Source: Streptomyces sp. 11x1 (GTDB lineage Bacteria; Actinomycetota; Actinomycetes; Streptomycetales; Streptomycetaceae). From it: DNA of 64,000 nucleotides. Each line of letters starts with the position of its first letter. Position 1 is the first letter of the stretch. The position numbers were made by a program, and so were the translations under genes. Under the pieces are notes generated by a model that made no database searches, had not been told where the DNA came from, and saw nothing but the letters and a program-made list of their open reading frames with translations. The DNA is taken from the NCBI RefSeq assembly GCF_032598905.1, contig NZ_CP122458.1, positions 310,001 to 374,000 of the forward strand, given 5' to 3'. Below, in pieces: positions 1 to 7,818 of the stretch.

Positions 1-549
1 GCATCACGACGGCTCGCCGAGGCAGCCCTCGAATTGTTCGCGGAACGCGGTTACGACGACACAACCGTGCTCGACATCGCGCAACGCGCCGGACTCGCCA
101 AGAGCACCTTCTTCAGGCACTTCCAGAACAAGCGGGAGGTGCTCTTTGGCGAGGATGCGTTGACCGAGCAGCTCGTCACCGCGATATCGGAGGCACCCGC
201 CGAGGCCACCCCACTTGAAGCGGTAGCGCGCGGTATCGACGCGCTCAGCCGGAACGTCTTCACCCACGCTCTCCGCGAATTCAGCGCCCGAAGGCGAGCG
301 GTGATCGAAGCCCATCCCGACCTTCAGGAACGCGAAGCTCTGAAGGGCATCAGCCTCACCGCTTCGGTCGCTCGGGCCCTCGCTGCCCGCGGGACCCCCA
401 CCCTCAGCGCCCGAGTGGCCGCAGAACTGGGCACCCTCGCCGTGAAAGTCGCCTACGAGCGGTGGAGCGACATGGACAACACCGACGAGTACGGCGACCT
501 TGCCCGCCAAATCCTCAGCGAAGTGCGAGCCGCTGTCCCGGACGTGTAG
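1..549 (+). CDS. TetR-family transcriptional regulator, 5' end outside window
   Basis: The reading frame is open from the first base, so the true start lies upstream of the window; a TTG at 34 is inside the helix-turn-helix domain and is not a credible start. The N-terminal part reads as a TetR HTH: an alanine-rich helix, then FAERGYDDTTVLDIA, then the recognition-helix signature AGLAKSTFFRHFQNK. The rest is an all-helical ligand-binding domain of about 130 residues ending at a TAG. TetR proteins usually repress neighbouring genes in response to a small ligand. The target is not visible because the upstream neighbour is missing and only IS debris follows. Confidence 0.9.
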   Translation, partial: ASRRLAEAALELFAERGYDDTTVLDIAQRAGLAKSTFFRHFQNKREVLFGEDALTEQLVTAISEAPAEATPLEAVARGIDALSRNVFTHALREFSARRRAVIEAHPDLQEREALKGISLTASVARALAARGTPTLSARVAAELGTLAVKVAYERWSDMDNTDEYGDLARQILSEVRAAVPDV

Positions 550-849
550 GCCCGCCTCGCCAGCCGGCGACTCGTTGTTCTGGTCATGCCCAGCGGACGA
601 GACCTTGCCGACGGCGAGTGGGCGGTGCTGAAGCCGCCGCCGGGCCGCCCGGCCGCGGAAGGCCGCCACCTGCTGCGTGGATGTACACCGACCCTGACGC
701 CGGTCAGGTGATGGCCGACTGGCCGGCCGAAGCACCAGCGCTGCTCCACCGATTCCCCACTACCGCGGCACGGCATCCGGGCGACTCCGGCTGCAGCACG
801 CTGCTCGACAGCGCCATCCCGCCCTCGGATAGATCGAGTTGGAACACGT
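550..849. other. Gap with a degenerate transposase start
   Basis: No intact gene is seen. On the plus strand, from the ATG at 586, a short stretch (RDLADGEWAVLKPPPG) resembles the conserved N-terminus of IS5-type transposases (D-L-T-D-A-E-W-A) and is then lost. It is probably another IS relic next to the truncated transposase that follows. Confidence 0.35.
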
Positions 850-1575
850 TGTGCTCCAACTCCCCGACACCCCAGGACCCTCGACGTCGGGAAAGTGCTG
901 GAAGCAGTCGGCGATGCCTTCGTTGCGGGCCGCCGTGGCGTCGTGCATCCGTTCAGGTCGCAGGGCATCGGTCCATAACGTGCGGCCCCGCCAGTCCGCG
1001 ATGACGGTGGCTTTCATGGTGTTCTGCTTCTTCTTGCCCGACACGAATGCGCGCCGCCCACCGCGGCCGGCCGGTGGTCGGTGGACCTGGATCTCGGTGG
1101 CGTCCAGCCGCAACTCGATGCCCTCGGCCCGGGCGTAGGCGAACACATCCGTCAGCGTCCCCAGCCGCAGGCCGGGACGGTCAGGGACCGCGCACCCCCG
1201 TGCGGCCGGGAAGGGCCGTATCTCCGCAGTCGGACGGGTGATGGTGGAGCGGTCGACGCCGAACAACAGTCCCAGCACGGCGTGCGGCAGGTCGTGGCGC
1301 AGATGGATCAGTGCGGCCACCGGCCGGTCGACCAACACCAGCCGGTGGCGGGCCCCGGCACCGTTCGCCCGCTTTCTGGCCCCGCCCCGCGCAACATGGC
1401 GGCGGCCTTCGAGGTCGGCTTGCCATGGCGCCGCCAACTCCTCAGTCAAGCAGGCGAGATGACGCCGAGAGATGCCCGTGAACAGCCGATGCGCCAGCAC
1501 CGCCCGATTGACCATGATCGCCACACCCGGATCATGCCACCAGCCAGGCACAACACCTCGCCCGCTCTCACGCAC
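850..1575 (-). pseudogene. DDE_Tnp_4-type (IS5 superfamily) transposase, truncated
   Basis: Reading leftward from about 1575, the protein matches the actinobacterial DDE_Tnp_4 transposases. It has an N-terminal helical HTH region (LLFGVDRSTITR), then LRLDATEIQVHRP carrying the first catalytic Asp, then GKKKQNTMKATVIADWRGR and HDATAARNEGIADCF. After the FPDVE motif similarity stops and the frame runs into unrelated sequence, so the second half with the later catalytic acids is missing. No terminal inverted repeat was recognised. It is a dead remnant, family assignment fairly secure. Confidence 0.75.
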
Positions 1576-1609
1576 CGACTCGTAACCCGCCGAGGCGGGG
1601 GGGGAGTGT

Positions 1610-2053
1610 TCAATGACACACCCGGTCGGGGTGGTGGGCGTGGATGGTCAGTCCGGTGATCCGGCCTGATTGGATGACTGGGCCGTGGTGTACACCGCCT
1701 TTGACGTGGTTGTGTACGGTGTCCGGCCGAGCCGCTGCGCTCTGGAGATGCTGCAACGACGTGAGCAGTTCCCGCAGTTCGGCGCCGGAGACGGCGCGGG
1801 CCTCCAGTAGATGTCGTAGGTATGCGTCCCACTGTTCGACGGTCTCGCGGGCCTCGTGTGGATGGCCAGTGGACTGGGAGGCGAGGAGCCTGCCCCGCGC
1901 GGCGTCCAGATCGGTGATCGTGGAGTTGCCTGCATCGTTGCGTGAAAGGAACCGCCGCAGGAGTTCGCGGGCGTGCGTCCAGGAATCGCTGACCATGAGT
2001 GAGACCAGGGTGCTCGCTCCTGACGCGGTCAACGCGGCCAACTCGCTGTCCAT
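1610..2053 (-). CDS. Small protein with C-terminal HGPV-Q motif
   Basis: This is a 147-aa protein of unknown function starting at an ATG with an AAGGA ribosome site 6 bases upstream. The first 110 residues look helical. The C-terminus carries HNHVKGGVHHGPVIQSGRI, a glycine-rich pattern of the type 'GG-x-HGPV-Q-x-G-x-I-x-G' that I recall in many Streptomyces proteins linked to STAND/effector systems; its function is not established. It lies 47 bp behind the membrane protein at 2101-3135 on the same strand and is probably the last gene of a three-gene operon. Confidence 0.65.
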   Translation of the reverse strand: MDSELAALTASGASTLVSLMVSDSWTHARELLRRFLSRNDAGNSTITDLDAARGRLLASQSTGHPHEARETVEQWDAYLRHLLEARAVSGAELRELLTSLQHLQSAAARPDTVHNHVKGGVHHGPVIQSGRITGLTIHAHHPDRVCH

Positions 2054-2100
2054 GGTTGTCCTTCAAGTAGAGCTGGGCTGCCGGGTATTGGCTGGCTGCG

Positions 2101-3135
2101 TCATCTGGGGTGTTCTGGCTCTTCCGGCTGGTCGTCCGCGTTGGAAGTGAAGGCTGCTGGCGGGTCGTAGCGGCGCAGCAGTTCATCAGCCGTCTCGTGT
2201 TTGTCCTGCGTTCTGATGATGTCGGCGATCTGCTTGGTGAGCATTCCCCGTCGGTCATCTCCGCTGGTGAAGCCCATGCCGGTGAGGAAGGCATCGAAGT
2301 GGTCAGAAGCTGTCGGTTCCCGTTCGGCAGGCGTGGAGGTCTCGCTGAACGTGGGGATGAGGTCCTGAAGCCGCTCTGGGATATCGGCGTCGTTGGCTGC
2401 GGATGTGAGCTGGGCAAGGAGACCGAGGTCTGCCACGGTCTTCTCTATGTGGTTGTCGTTCTTGGCCAGCCACCAGACCACCGCGCTGCCAGTGTCCTTG
2501 AGCACGTCGTCGCCCAGGTATTCGCGCTTGCTCTGCTCGTATGTGCGCTGGTGTTCCCAGACCGCCTTGTCCTTGCGGATCTCAGCGAGTTTGGTCAGCC
2601 GTTCCTGGTCGGGTTCGTGCAAGGTGAGCGTGACGTTTTCTGCCATGACTTGGAGGTGGCCGGTGTGGTCCGGGCGCATTCTGCTGAGGGCGCCGCTCAG
2701 TTCGTGCTGGACGAGTGAGGCCCGGCCGGGCTCCCGCTGTTCGGTGAGTGTGCGGGCGCGGTCCAGCACCGCTTCGACGGCGAGGCCTGCCGGGTTGAGG
2801 ACGGGGTCGTCGCCGTGGGTTTCGAGAGGGTGCCACCGTACGGTGGCGGAGAACACGAAGTCGTAGTCGGGCCATCGGCTGGGCAGTGCGACGCGGCTGA
2901 CGTGGTGTTCCCTGCGCTCGATCGGGGCGGCGGGGAGGAAGTTCGTGAAGTCGGCGGGTAGAGAGCCGCGGCGTGTCGCTGCGATCTTGAAGGCTGCCGC
3001 GGGAGCGCCGATGACGGTGAGGGCCAGGGCGGCCCACGCCCATGCGGGCCATTCCTGCACGAGGCCGAGGATGGTCAGCAGTAGGGCACACAGGACGGTG
3101 AGGAAAACGATCGTCGTCTTGCGGCCGGTGGTCAT
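2101..3135 (-). CDS. Membrane-anchored protein with possible SPFH-like domain
   Basis: A 344-aa protein. The chosen ATG overlaps the stop of the upstream gene by 4 bases (ATGA), implying coupling. Two hydrophobic segments near residues 7-25 and 29-50 form an N-terminal membrane hairpin. A beta-rich stretch of about 100 residues follows, then a charged helical region (LAEIRKDKAVWEHQRTYEQS), an arrangement reminiscent of SPFH/band-7 proteins. The C-terminal third (DELLRRYDPPAAF) is acidic and helical. No catalytic motif is visible. The SPFH comparison is by eye and weak; the rest of the call is only 'membrane-associated, unknown'. Confidence 0.6.
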   Translation of the reverse strand: MTTGRKTTIVFLTVLCALLLTILGLVQEWPAWAWAALALTVIGAPAAAFKIAATRRGSLPADFTNFLPAAPIERREHHVSRVALPSRWPDYDFVFSATVRWHPLETHGDDPVLNPAGLAVEAVLDRARTLTEQREPGRASLVQHELSGALSRMRPDHTGHLQVMAENVTLTLHEPDQERLTKLAEIRKDKAVWEHQRTYEQSKREYLGDDVLKDTGSAVVWWLAKNDNHIEKTVADLGLLAQLTSAANDADIPERLQDLIPTFSETSTPAEREPTASDHFDAFLTGMGFTSGDDRRGMLTKQIADIIRTQDKHETADELLRRYDPPAAFTSNADDQPEEPEHPR

Positions 3136-3911
3136 CGTGTGGCCCCCCTGGGCGGTGCGGCTGGCGGGCGTAGGCCCTGGGCCGTGGAGATCTTCTGGAG
3201 TAGGTGTTCGGTGGTTGCGGCGCCGGATGCCCGTCCACCTGGGGCGGCGGGCTCTGCGGCGCGGGCGGCCGAGTACAGCGCTGCGAGGGTGCTGCCGTTT
3301 CGGCCTGCGGCATCGACCAACAGAGCGAGCAGCCGGTCGCGGTGGTTGCCGGCGGTGCAGGCTGTGTGCAGCCATCGTTCGGCGTACGGCTGCCAGTGCG
3401 GCTGCGGCAGTCGGGCGAGTGCCACAGCCCAGCCTGCTACCGCGCAGTCCCGGACGCCCTTTTCGTCGATGAGAGGGCGGCCTGCGCCAGCTGGGTCCGT
3501 GAGTGCCACGGGGTCGCAGATCCGCAGGAAGAGGCGGGCGTCGACGGTCGGTGCGGCCGAATGACAGGTGAGGCGGTCGAGCATGCGGCGACGGAGTCGG
3601 GCACTGGTCGCTGCCAGGCGGCACAACGCATCGAGAGCGGGGGTGGCGCCGCGTTCCCGGCGGGCCAGGTGATGTAGGCGGGTCACGGCCTGGTCAGGGT
3701 GAGTGGGGGCGATCACGTCAGTGCAGGCGCGTAGGAGAACATGCGCGAGGTTCCCCGTCAGCTGCTTCCCCTTACACCAGTAGTAGACGAGCATCCGCAG
3801 GCTTCGGCCGTAGCGGGGGTCGTTCAGACCGCAGGCCAATGCGTCCACAGCGGCCTCCAGCCGGGCACGGCTCGTGGGCGCAGCGCTCCACTCCTCCGCC
3901 AGGAATGCCAA
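3132..3911 (-). pseudogene. Hypothetical protein, 3' part, cut by IS insertion
   Basis: About 259 codons remain, with no recognised domain; the content is Ala/Leu/Arg-rich and helical (WCKGKQLTGNLAHVLLRACTD), perhaps HEAT/TPR-like. The frame begins right at the left end of the ISKra4-type element, with only a TTG there, so the original start must lie beyond the insertion. Across the element the same frame continues on the minus strand at 6233-6348. Its stop overlaps the next gene by 4 bases, so it was the first gene of the operon running to 1610. Confidence 0.55.
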
Positions 3912-3912
3912 A

Positions 3913-3962
3913 GGGTGCGGCTCTGTCTGAGTGAGTTGGGTGCGGCTCTGTCTGAGTGAGTT
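3913..3962. repeat. Tandem duplication of the left 25-bp IS end
   Basis: Two perfect, adjacent 25-bp copies (3913-3937 and 3938-3962) begin GGGTGCGGCTCTGTCTGAGT. The inverted counterpart at 6208-6232 differs from them at two positions. The doubled end suggests a nested or repeated insertion at the same end, or a slip during transposition. Confidence 0.9.
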
Positions 3963-3968
3963 CCCGCG

Positions 3969-5504
3969 TCAGGCTTGAAGTGCGTGGATGCGCTGGTCGG
4001 GTAAGGGGTGGAGTCGTTCGTGCTCCTTCCGCGTGTGGAAGGTCCAGTAGTCGGGGAAGTCGCCGTTGCTGATGACGGTGCGGAGGGTGAGGACGGCTTC
4101 GGCGCCGGGGACGGTCCACCTGCTGCCGGTGATGTCGAGTCTGTCGGCGATCAGATGGCGGGCTGCTCCTTCGACGGCGCCGCTGGCGATGGGCCAGCCC
4201 GCTGCGAGGGCCTGGTCGTAGTGGACGAAGTCGGCGTTGTTCTCGAGGTAGCGGCACGCTTTGTCGGCGGCTGTGCGCTGGTCGTCGGTGAGATGGCGGC
4301 GGTCGGCTTCGGTGCGGATGTCACGGGCGGCGCCGGGGGCGTCGCCCGCCAGGATCCGGGCGGCCTTCGCGCCGACCCAGTCCTCGGCCGCGGGATCGGT
4401 GGCAGTGTGGAAACAGCGGGCGGCTGCCCACAGCTTTTCGATCACGTGGACGATGTCGAGGACGATGTGGATCGTGACATTGCGGCGGGCGGCCTCGGCC
4501 TGGATCAACTCCCGCTGGTGGGTGGCGCCGTCGATCAGTACGACCCAGGTCCGGTGGTGTTCGGGGTCGCGGGCCTCGGCCTGGTCGAACGCGGCGGCGA
4601 TGACCGTTTCGGCGTCCTCTCGGACGGAGGCGGTGTGCCATTTCGCCCGTGCGATGGGTCCTTTGCGGACGGTGCGGTGTCCGGTGCGGCCGCCGGGCGG
4701 GGCGATGATGTCGTGCGGGCGGCGGATGGCGGGTTCCGCATCCTGGACGACGGCGAGGGTGGCCATCCTCTTACGGCAGGACTTCTCCCCACTGGACAGC
4801 CGGGTGCGGAAGGTGTGCCGGGCCCTGGCGGCTGCCTTCGCGGTGGCCTCGCGCAGGTGGCCCGGGCGCATCACGATTCCCTTCTGGTCGACACTGATCA
4901 CCAGCAGCATCCCGGCCGGGGCCGGCGCGGGGGTGCGGGCTGTATAGAACGCGGCGACGTCCACGGCCGCGGCCCGCACCAGATCCTCCACCTGGCGTTT
5001 GCCCACCACCCGGCCCCCGCAGCTGCGGTCGATCGCTTCCAGCGCGGTGTCGTAGGAACCGCGGGCCGCTTCGAGGACCGCGAGGCGGCGTAGTCCCAGA
5101 CTGTGCCGCCCGTGGGGCAGGCCCAGCATGGCGTCGGCGGGGTAGAGGTTGGTCATGCCCGCGCCGCGCAGGGCGCATCGGGTCACGGTCACCGGCCCCA
5201 GCACGGTGGCCAGCTGCCGCCGGTGGCCCTTCTCCAGTCGGCTCCGGCCGCCGGCGAGCGCGGCCCGCTCCTGCGGATCGAGGGCGGACAGGTGGTCCTC
5301 CTCGTGGCGGGCCCGCCACTGGAGATGGGCCTGCAGGAGCAGTCGCCCCAGCTCCCGGGAGCCCGCTTCGACATCGGCCTCGGCCTGTTCATGCGTTGCG
5401 GTGAGTGCTTCGGGGCTGGAGAGGCGGGTGGCCAGCAAAGTGAGGGAAGAAAACACGCGGGCAAAGGGGTCAGCCGCCGCGGCCGTTTCGTACGCTGCGT
5501 TCAT
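3969..5504 (-). CDS. ISKra4-family transposase
   Basis: A 511-aa DDE transposase. The start chosen is the ATG that begins MNAAYETAAAADPFARVF; the open frame runs further upstream without sensible sequence. The N-terminal third is helical with a DNA-binding look (ATVLGPVTVTRCALRGAG). The catalytic core shows candidate acids in ISVDQKGIVM (Asp), VVLIDGATHQRE (Asp) and ASGAVEGAARH (Glu). Length and motifs fit the family. It appears intact, so the element may still be active. The partner gene lies 47 bp upstream on the same strand. Confidence 0.9.
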   Translation of the reverse strand: MNAAYETAAAADPFARVFSSLTLLATRLSSPEALTATHEQAEADVEAGSRELGRLLLQAHLQWRARHEEDHLSALDPQERAALAGGRSRLEKGHRRQLATVLGPVTVTRCALRGAGMTNLYPADAMLGLPHGRHSLGLRRLAVLEAARGSYDTALEAIDRSCGGRVVGKRQVEDLVRAAAVDVAAFYTARTPAPAPAGMLLVISVDQKGIVMRPGHLREATAKAAARARHTFRTRLSSGEKSCRKRMATLAVVQDAEPAIRRPHDIIAPPGGRTGHRTVRKGPIARAKWHTASVREDAETVIAAAFDQAEARDPEHHRTWVVLIDGATHQRELIQAEAARRNVTIHIVLDIVHVIEKLWAAARCFHTATDPAAEDWVGAKAARILAGDAPGAARDIRTEADRRHLTDDQRTAADKACRYLENNADFVHYDQALAAGWPIASGAVEGAARHLIADRLDITGSRWTVPGAEAVLTLRTVISNGDFPDYWTFHTRKEHERLHPLPDQRIHALQA

Positions 5505-5551
5505 CGGGCTCTCGTCTTCGGACAGTGGCGATCTGGTTGGCACCATCGACG

Positions 5552-6130
5552 CTAGGGACGAGAGCCCGGCCCCACACCGGCGCGACGCCGCCCGCCGGCC
5601 GCGGCCTGGTGCTCCGGCGCACCCGCGCCCGCCCTCCGCGCACCACCCCACGCGAACAGGCCCGGCTCGTCCTCGGCCAGCCAGCCCCGCTCCACCAGCC
5701 GTTTCAGCTTCGAACGGAACCCCTCCACCTTGTTCTTGTCCGTCGACAACCCCAGCGCGGCGCACAGATGATGCGCTCTCATCGGACGCACCGCGTCCTG
5801 CAACACCTCGACGACGTCACGGTACGAGCGCGGCAGCACATCCGCCTCAACCCCCGGCTCCCACTGCGGCACCAGCCGCACCCCGACCGGCGATCCCGCC
5901 CCGCTCCGGTCCACCGGCAGCGGGACTTCCTCCGCAGCCTCGTCCACGGACACCGCCCCCTCGCCGGACAGGATCTCCGTCATCGTCTCCCGTGTGATCT
6001 CCAGCCGGGACAGCACAGCCTCCCGCTCGGCAACACGACCAGCCAACTCCTCCATCCGCGAGCGAAGTTCACTGATCTCGGCCCGAGCAGCCGCCTCCCG
6101 CCGCTCGATCTCCTCCAGCCACGACACCAT
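5552..6130 (-). CDS. IS accessory protein: coiled coil plus winged helix
   Basis: A 192-aa protein whose ATG at 6130 follows a GGAGG site. Residues 1-45 are a heptad-like coiled coil (EEIERREAAARAEISELRS). A linker then carries a VPQWEPG motif, and residues about 110-165 read as a winged helix (YRDVVEVLQDAVRP, FRSKLKRLVERGWLAEDE). It precedes the transposase inside the same element. A protein of the same layout sits at 38863-39393 inside an unrelated IS5-type element, including the matching LKRLVER-WLA motif. It may bind DNA and help or regulate transposition; its function is unknown. Confidence 0.75.
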   Translation of the reverse strand: MVSWLEEIERREAAARAEISELRSRMEELAGRVAEREAVLSRLEITRETMTEILSGEGAVSVDEAAEEVPLPVDRSGAGSPVGVRLVPQWEPGVEADVLPRSYRDVVEVLQDAVRPMRAHHLCAALGLSTDKNKVEGFRSKLKRLVERGWLAEDEPGLFAWGGARRAGAGAPEHQAAAGGRRRAGVGPGSRP

Positions 6131-6232
6131 CGCCGCCTCCAAGACCACGTCTCAGGACACGACGATCCGCCCTCCGCGCACACACGGCAACGGCGCACGG
6201 CATCACCAACTCACTGAGAAAGAGCCGCACCC

Positions 6233-6348
6233 TTATGGAAACCAGTGCGCAGATCACGACCAGTAGAACCTTGACGCTGAACGTCGGGGTCGGGTTGGAT
6301 ATGGGTCCGGATGACCTTTCCGGTGGCCGGACCTGGGGTGCATGGCAC
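6233..6348 (-). pseudogene. Possible 5' piece of the IS-split hypothetical gene
   Basis: Reading the minus strand from a GTG at 6348 the frame stays open to the IS edge at 6233. Joined directly to 3912 it runs in frame into the 3132-3911 protein (DLRTGFHN, then LAFLAEEW). A stop codon sits just before the GTG. This supports a simple insertion, but the start is only inferred. Confidence 0.35.
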
Positions 6349-6914
6349 TCAGCCCGACCACCACGTAATCAACGTGGGATCTTGCTGAGGCCGTGCCGAC
6401 GTTCACTGGTCTCTATTGCCCTGCCAAGGCTCTCCTGAGGCTGTCAATCCCGGTGTCTTAGGCCGTCAGTTCCATGTCGACCCCGATTCCGGCCCCATGA
6501 GGCTCCGCAGAATGGTCGAGAGCAAGCGAGTGCGGGATGAGGCTCAAGCCCACTTCGGAGCGCCTTGGTGTCGGCCGACCCAGGACACGTCGGGGTCCCG
6601 AGCTCACGCACATCGAACGCACACAATAGCGGGCCACGGAACCCCAACGAGGGTGCCACGCACACGTGTTCAGACGGAGAACCGGCAACCCTCGAGAAAC
6701 GGTCGGCCTGCTGGGGCAGGCGCTGGCTGGCGTAGTCGGCGAGCAGAGCGCGCTGTCTGCGCAGCCGTCGGCCCTCCCGTGGGGAGGCCGGGAGGGACGG
6801 CGCGGCCCCGCCCAGGTGGCAGCACGCGGGCGGGGCCAAAGGTGGGGCCTCCACGGGGGTTGGAGGATCACCGTCGTCACAGCATTGCACTGGATTCGGC
6901 CACACGACAGGGCT
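6349..6914. other. Long gap without a supported gene
   Basis: About 570 bases between the split hypothetical gene and the promoter of the toxin-antitoxin pair. Open frames here show no Streptomyces-like codon pattern, no RBS with a sensible start and no familiar motif. Nothing further was identified. Confidence 0.5.
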
Positions 6915-6961
6915 TTGACCGGAATTAGTCGAATAGCGGGTACGGGTACGTACCCGTACCC
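6915..6961 (+). promoter_or_regulatory. Promoter region with perfect 24-bp palindrome
   Basis: A perfect dyad at 6938-6961, with half-site GGGTACGGGTAC, lies 22 bp upstream of the antitoxin start. A TTGACC hexamer at 6915-6920 could be the -35 box, which would place the palindrome over the -10 region. This is the expected layout for an autorepressed toxin-antitoxin operon; binding is inferred. Confidence 0.75.
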
Positions 6962-6983
6962 TTGGGGGATGGGAAGGAGCACG

Positions 6984-7244
6984 ATGATGTCCGATGCCAA
7001 CGTCCGTATCCCCGAGGAAGCCAAAGATCGGCTGGCCGCTATAGCCGCCGCTGAGGGCTTGTCGCTGCGCGCGTATCTCGCCCGTCTCGCTGAGACGCTG
7101 CTGACTCCGGCCGAGCGTGCCGAGCGGGCGGAGAAGGCCCTGGCCGCGTTGAAGGAGTGGAACGGCTACGCGCCGACCGCGGCTGAGCAGGAGGACCTGG
7201 ACGGCGAGCTGGACCGGCGCCTCGCCGAGGTGAAGGGCCGGTGA
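6984..7244 (+). CDS. Antitoxin, ribbon-helix-helix-like
   Basis: An 86-aa protein starting at tandem ATGs (6984/6987) behind GGGAAGGA. An in-frame ATG at 6969 has no RBS. The N-terminus ANVRIPEEAKDRLAAIAAAEG has the strand-then-helix pattern of RHH/CopG-type antitoxins, and GLSLRAYLARLAETLL continues the second helix. The charged C-terminus (EEWNG-type, EQEDLDGELDRRLAEVKG) would contact the toxin. It overlaps the next gene by 4 bases (GTGA). It should neutralise the downstream PIN-like toxin and repress the operon through the palindrome upstream. Confidence 0.8.
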   Translation: MMSDANVRIPEEAKDRLAAIAAAEGLSLRAYLARLAETLLTPAERAERAEKALAALKEWNGYAPTAAEQEDLDGELDRRLAEVKGR

Positions 7245-7621
7245 GTGAGGCCATGCACATCGTGCTGGACGACTCTGCAATGGCCGCGGCCGGCCAGGGC
7301 AACGTCCTTGCTTCCCGCCTGATCCACCGCGCCCACGCCGAGCCGGGCTGGTTCCTGTACGCCCCGGCATGCGCACTGGTCGAGGCCGACCGGATCCGGC
7401 CCGGAACAGCCGAACACCTGGCGGCTCTGCCGGGCATCACGGTCCTGGACCTGGACCTGGCCGCCGTGTTAGCCGTGGCGCGCCAGGAGACATGGGCGGC
7501 GGCTCACAGTCAGTACGCGGCGCTGCCCACGCCCGACCGTCCTGATGGGGCGATCGTTGCCACCACAGTTCCGAAGCGGTGGGAGGGGGAGCCGGTGCGC
7601 GTCCTGGACCTGAATCCCTGA
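7241..7621 (+). CDS. PIN-domain-like toxin of type II TA pair
   Basis: A 126-aa protein beginning at a GTG that overlaps the antitoxin stop. An ATG at 7253 is the alternative and begins right at the conserved MHIVLDDSAM, which matches the N-terminal strand and Asp of PIN domains. CALVEADRI supplies an acidic helix residue and PDGAIVATT the C-terminal acidic position, so three candidate metal-binding acids are present. Such toxins cleave RNA. Codon 77 (7469-7471) is TTA, rare in Streptomyces, so full translation may need the bldA tRNA. VapC-like function is inferred from layout and motifs. Confidence 0.75.
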   Translation: MSEAMHIVLDDSAMAAAGQGNVLASRLIHRAHAEPGWFLYAPACALVEADRIRPGTAEHLAALPGITVLDLDLAAVLAVARQETWAAAHSQYAALPTPDRPDGAIVATTVPKRWEGEPVRVLDLNP

Positions 7622-7758
7622 GGGCGACCCAAATAGCAAGGATGCGGACACGGGGGCGGCCCAGCTGGGTTCGCGGCTGCATCCGTGCGCAACGTCGGCC
7701 GTCGCTGCGCTGATGGGCTGGCTGAGGACGCGGCGGTGGCGGCGCCTGCGAGCAGCAG

Positions 7759-7818
7759 ATGAGGCAACCCTAGTAATCCCTTTGCGATCAAGGGAGGGGA
7801 TTACTAGGGTTGCCTCAT
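7759..7818 (+). promoter_or_regulatory. Leaderless promoter inside a 22-bp perfect inverted repeat
   Basis: Arms 7759-7780 and 7797-7818 are perfect reverse complements (left arm starts ATGAGGCAACCC) separated by 16 bases. The right arm contains a TAGGGT -10 box (7805-7810) and ends within the ATG of the next gene (7817). A TTGCGA -35 box (7782-7787) is spaced 17 bp from it. The ATG is 7 bases past the -10 box, so the mRNA would be leaderless. Confidence 0.75.

Larger units (their letters stand above)
3913..6232 (-). mobile_element. ISKra4-family insertion sequence with accessory gene
   Basis: The element is bounded by 25-bp inverted repeats (left 3913-3937 or its duplicate 3938-3962, right 6208-6232) and holds two genes on the minus strand: an accessory coiled-coil/winged-helix protein and the transposase. 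It has inserted into a hypothetical gene. No target-site duplication is obvious (left flank ends GCCAAA, right flank starts TTATGG). Confidence 0.88.

Noticed and set aside
2110..2718. A 202-codon plus-strand frame with hydrophobic segments
   Set aside because: Antisense to the membrane-anchored gene, which has an ATGA-coupled start and proper codon usage; the plus frame lacks an RBS.
4008..5093. A 361-codon plus-strand frame inside the ISKra4-type element
   Set aside because: Antisense to the transposase, very Gly/Val/Asp-rich, no RBS.
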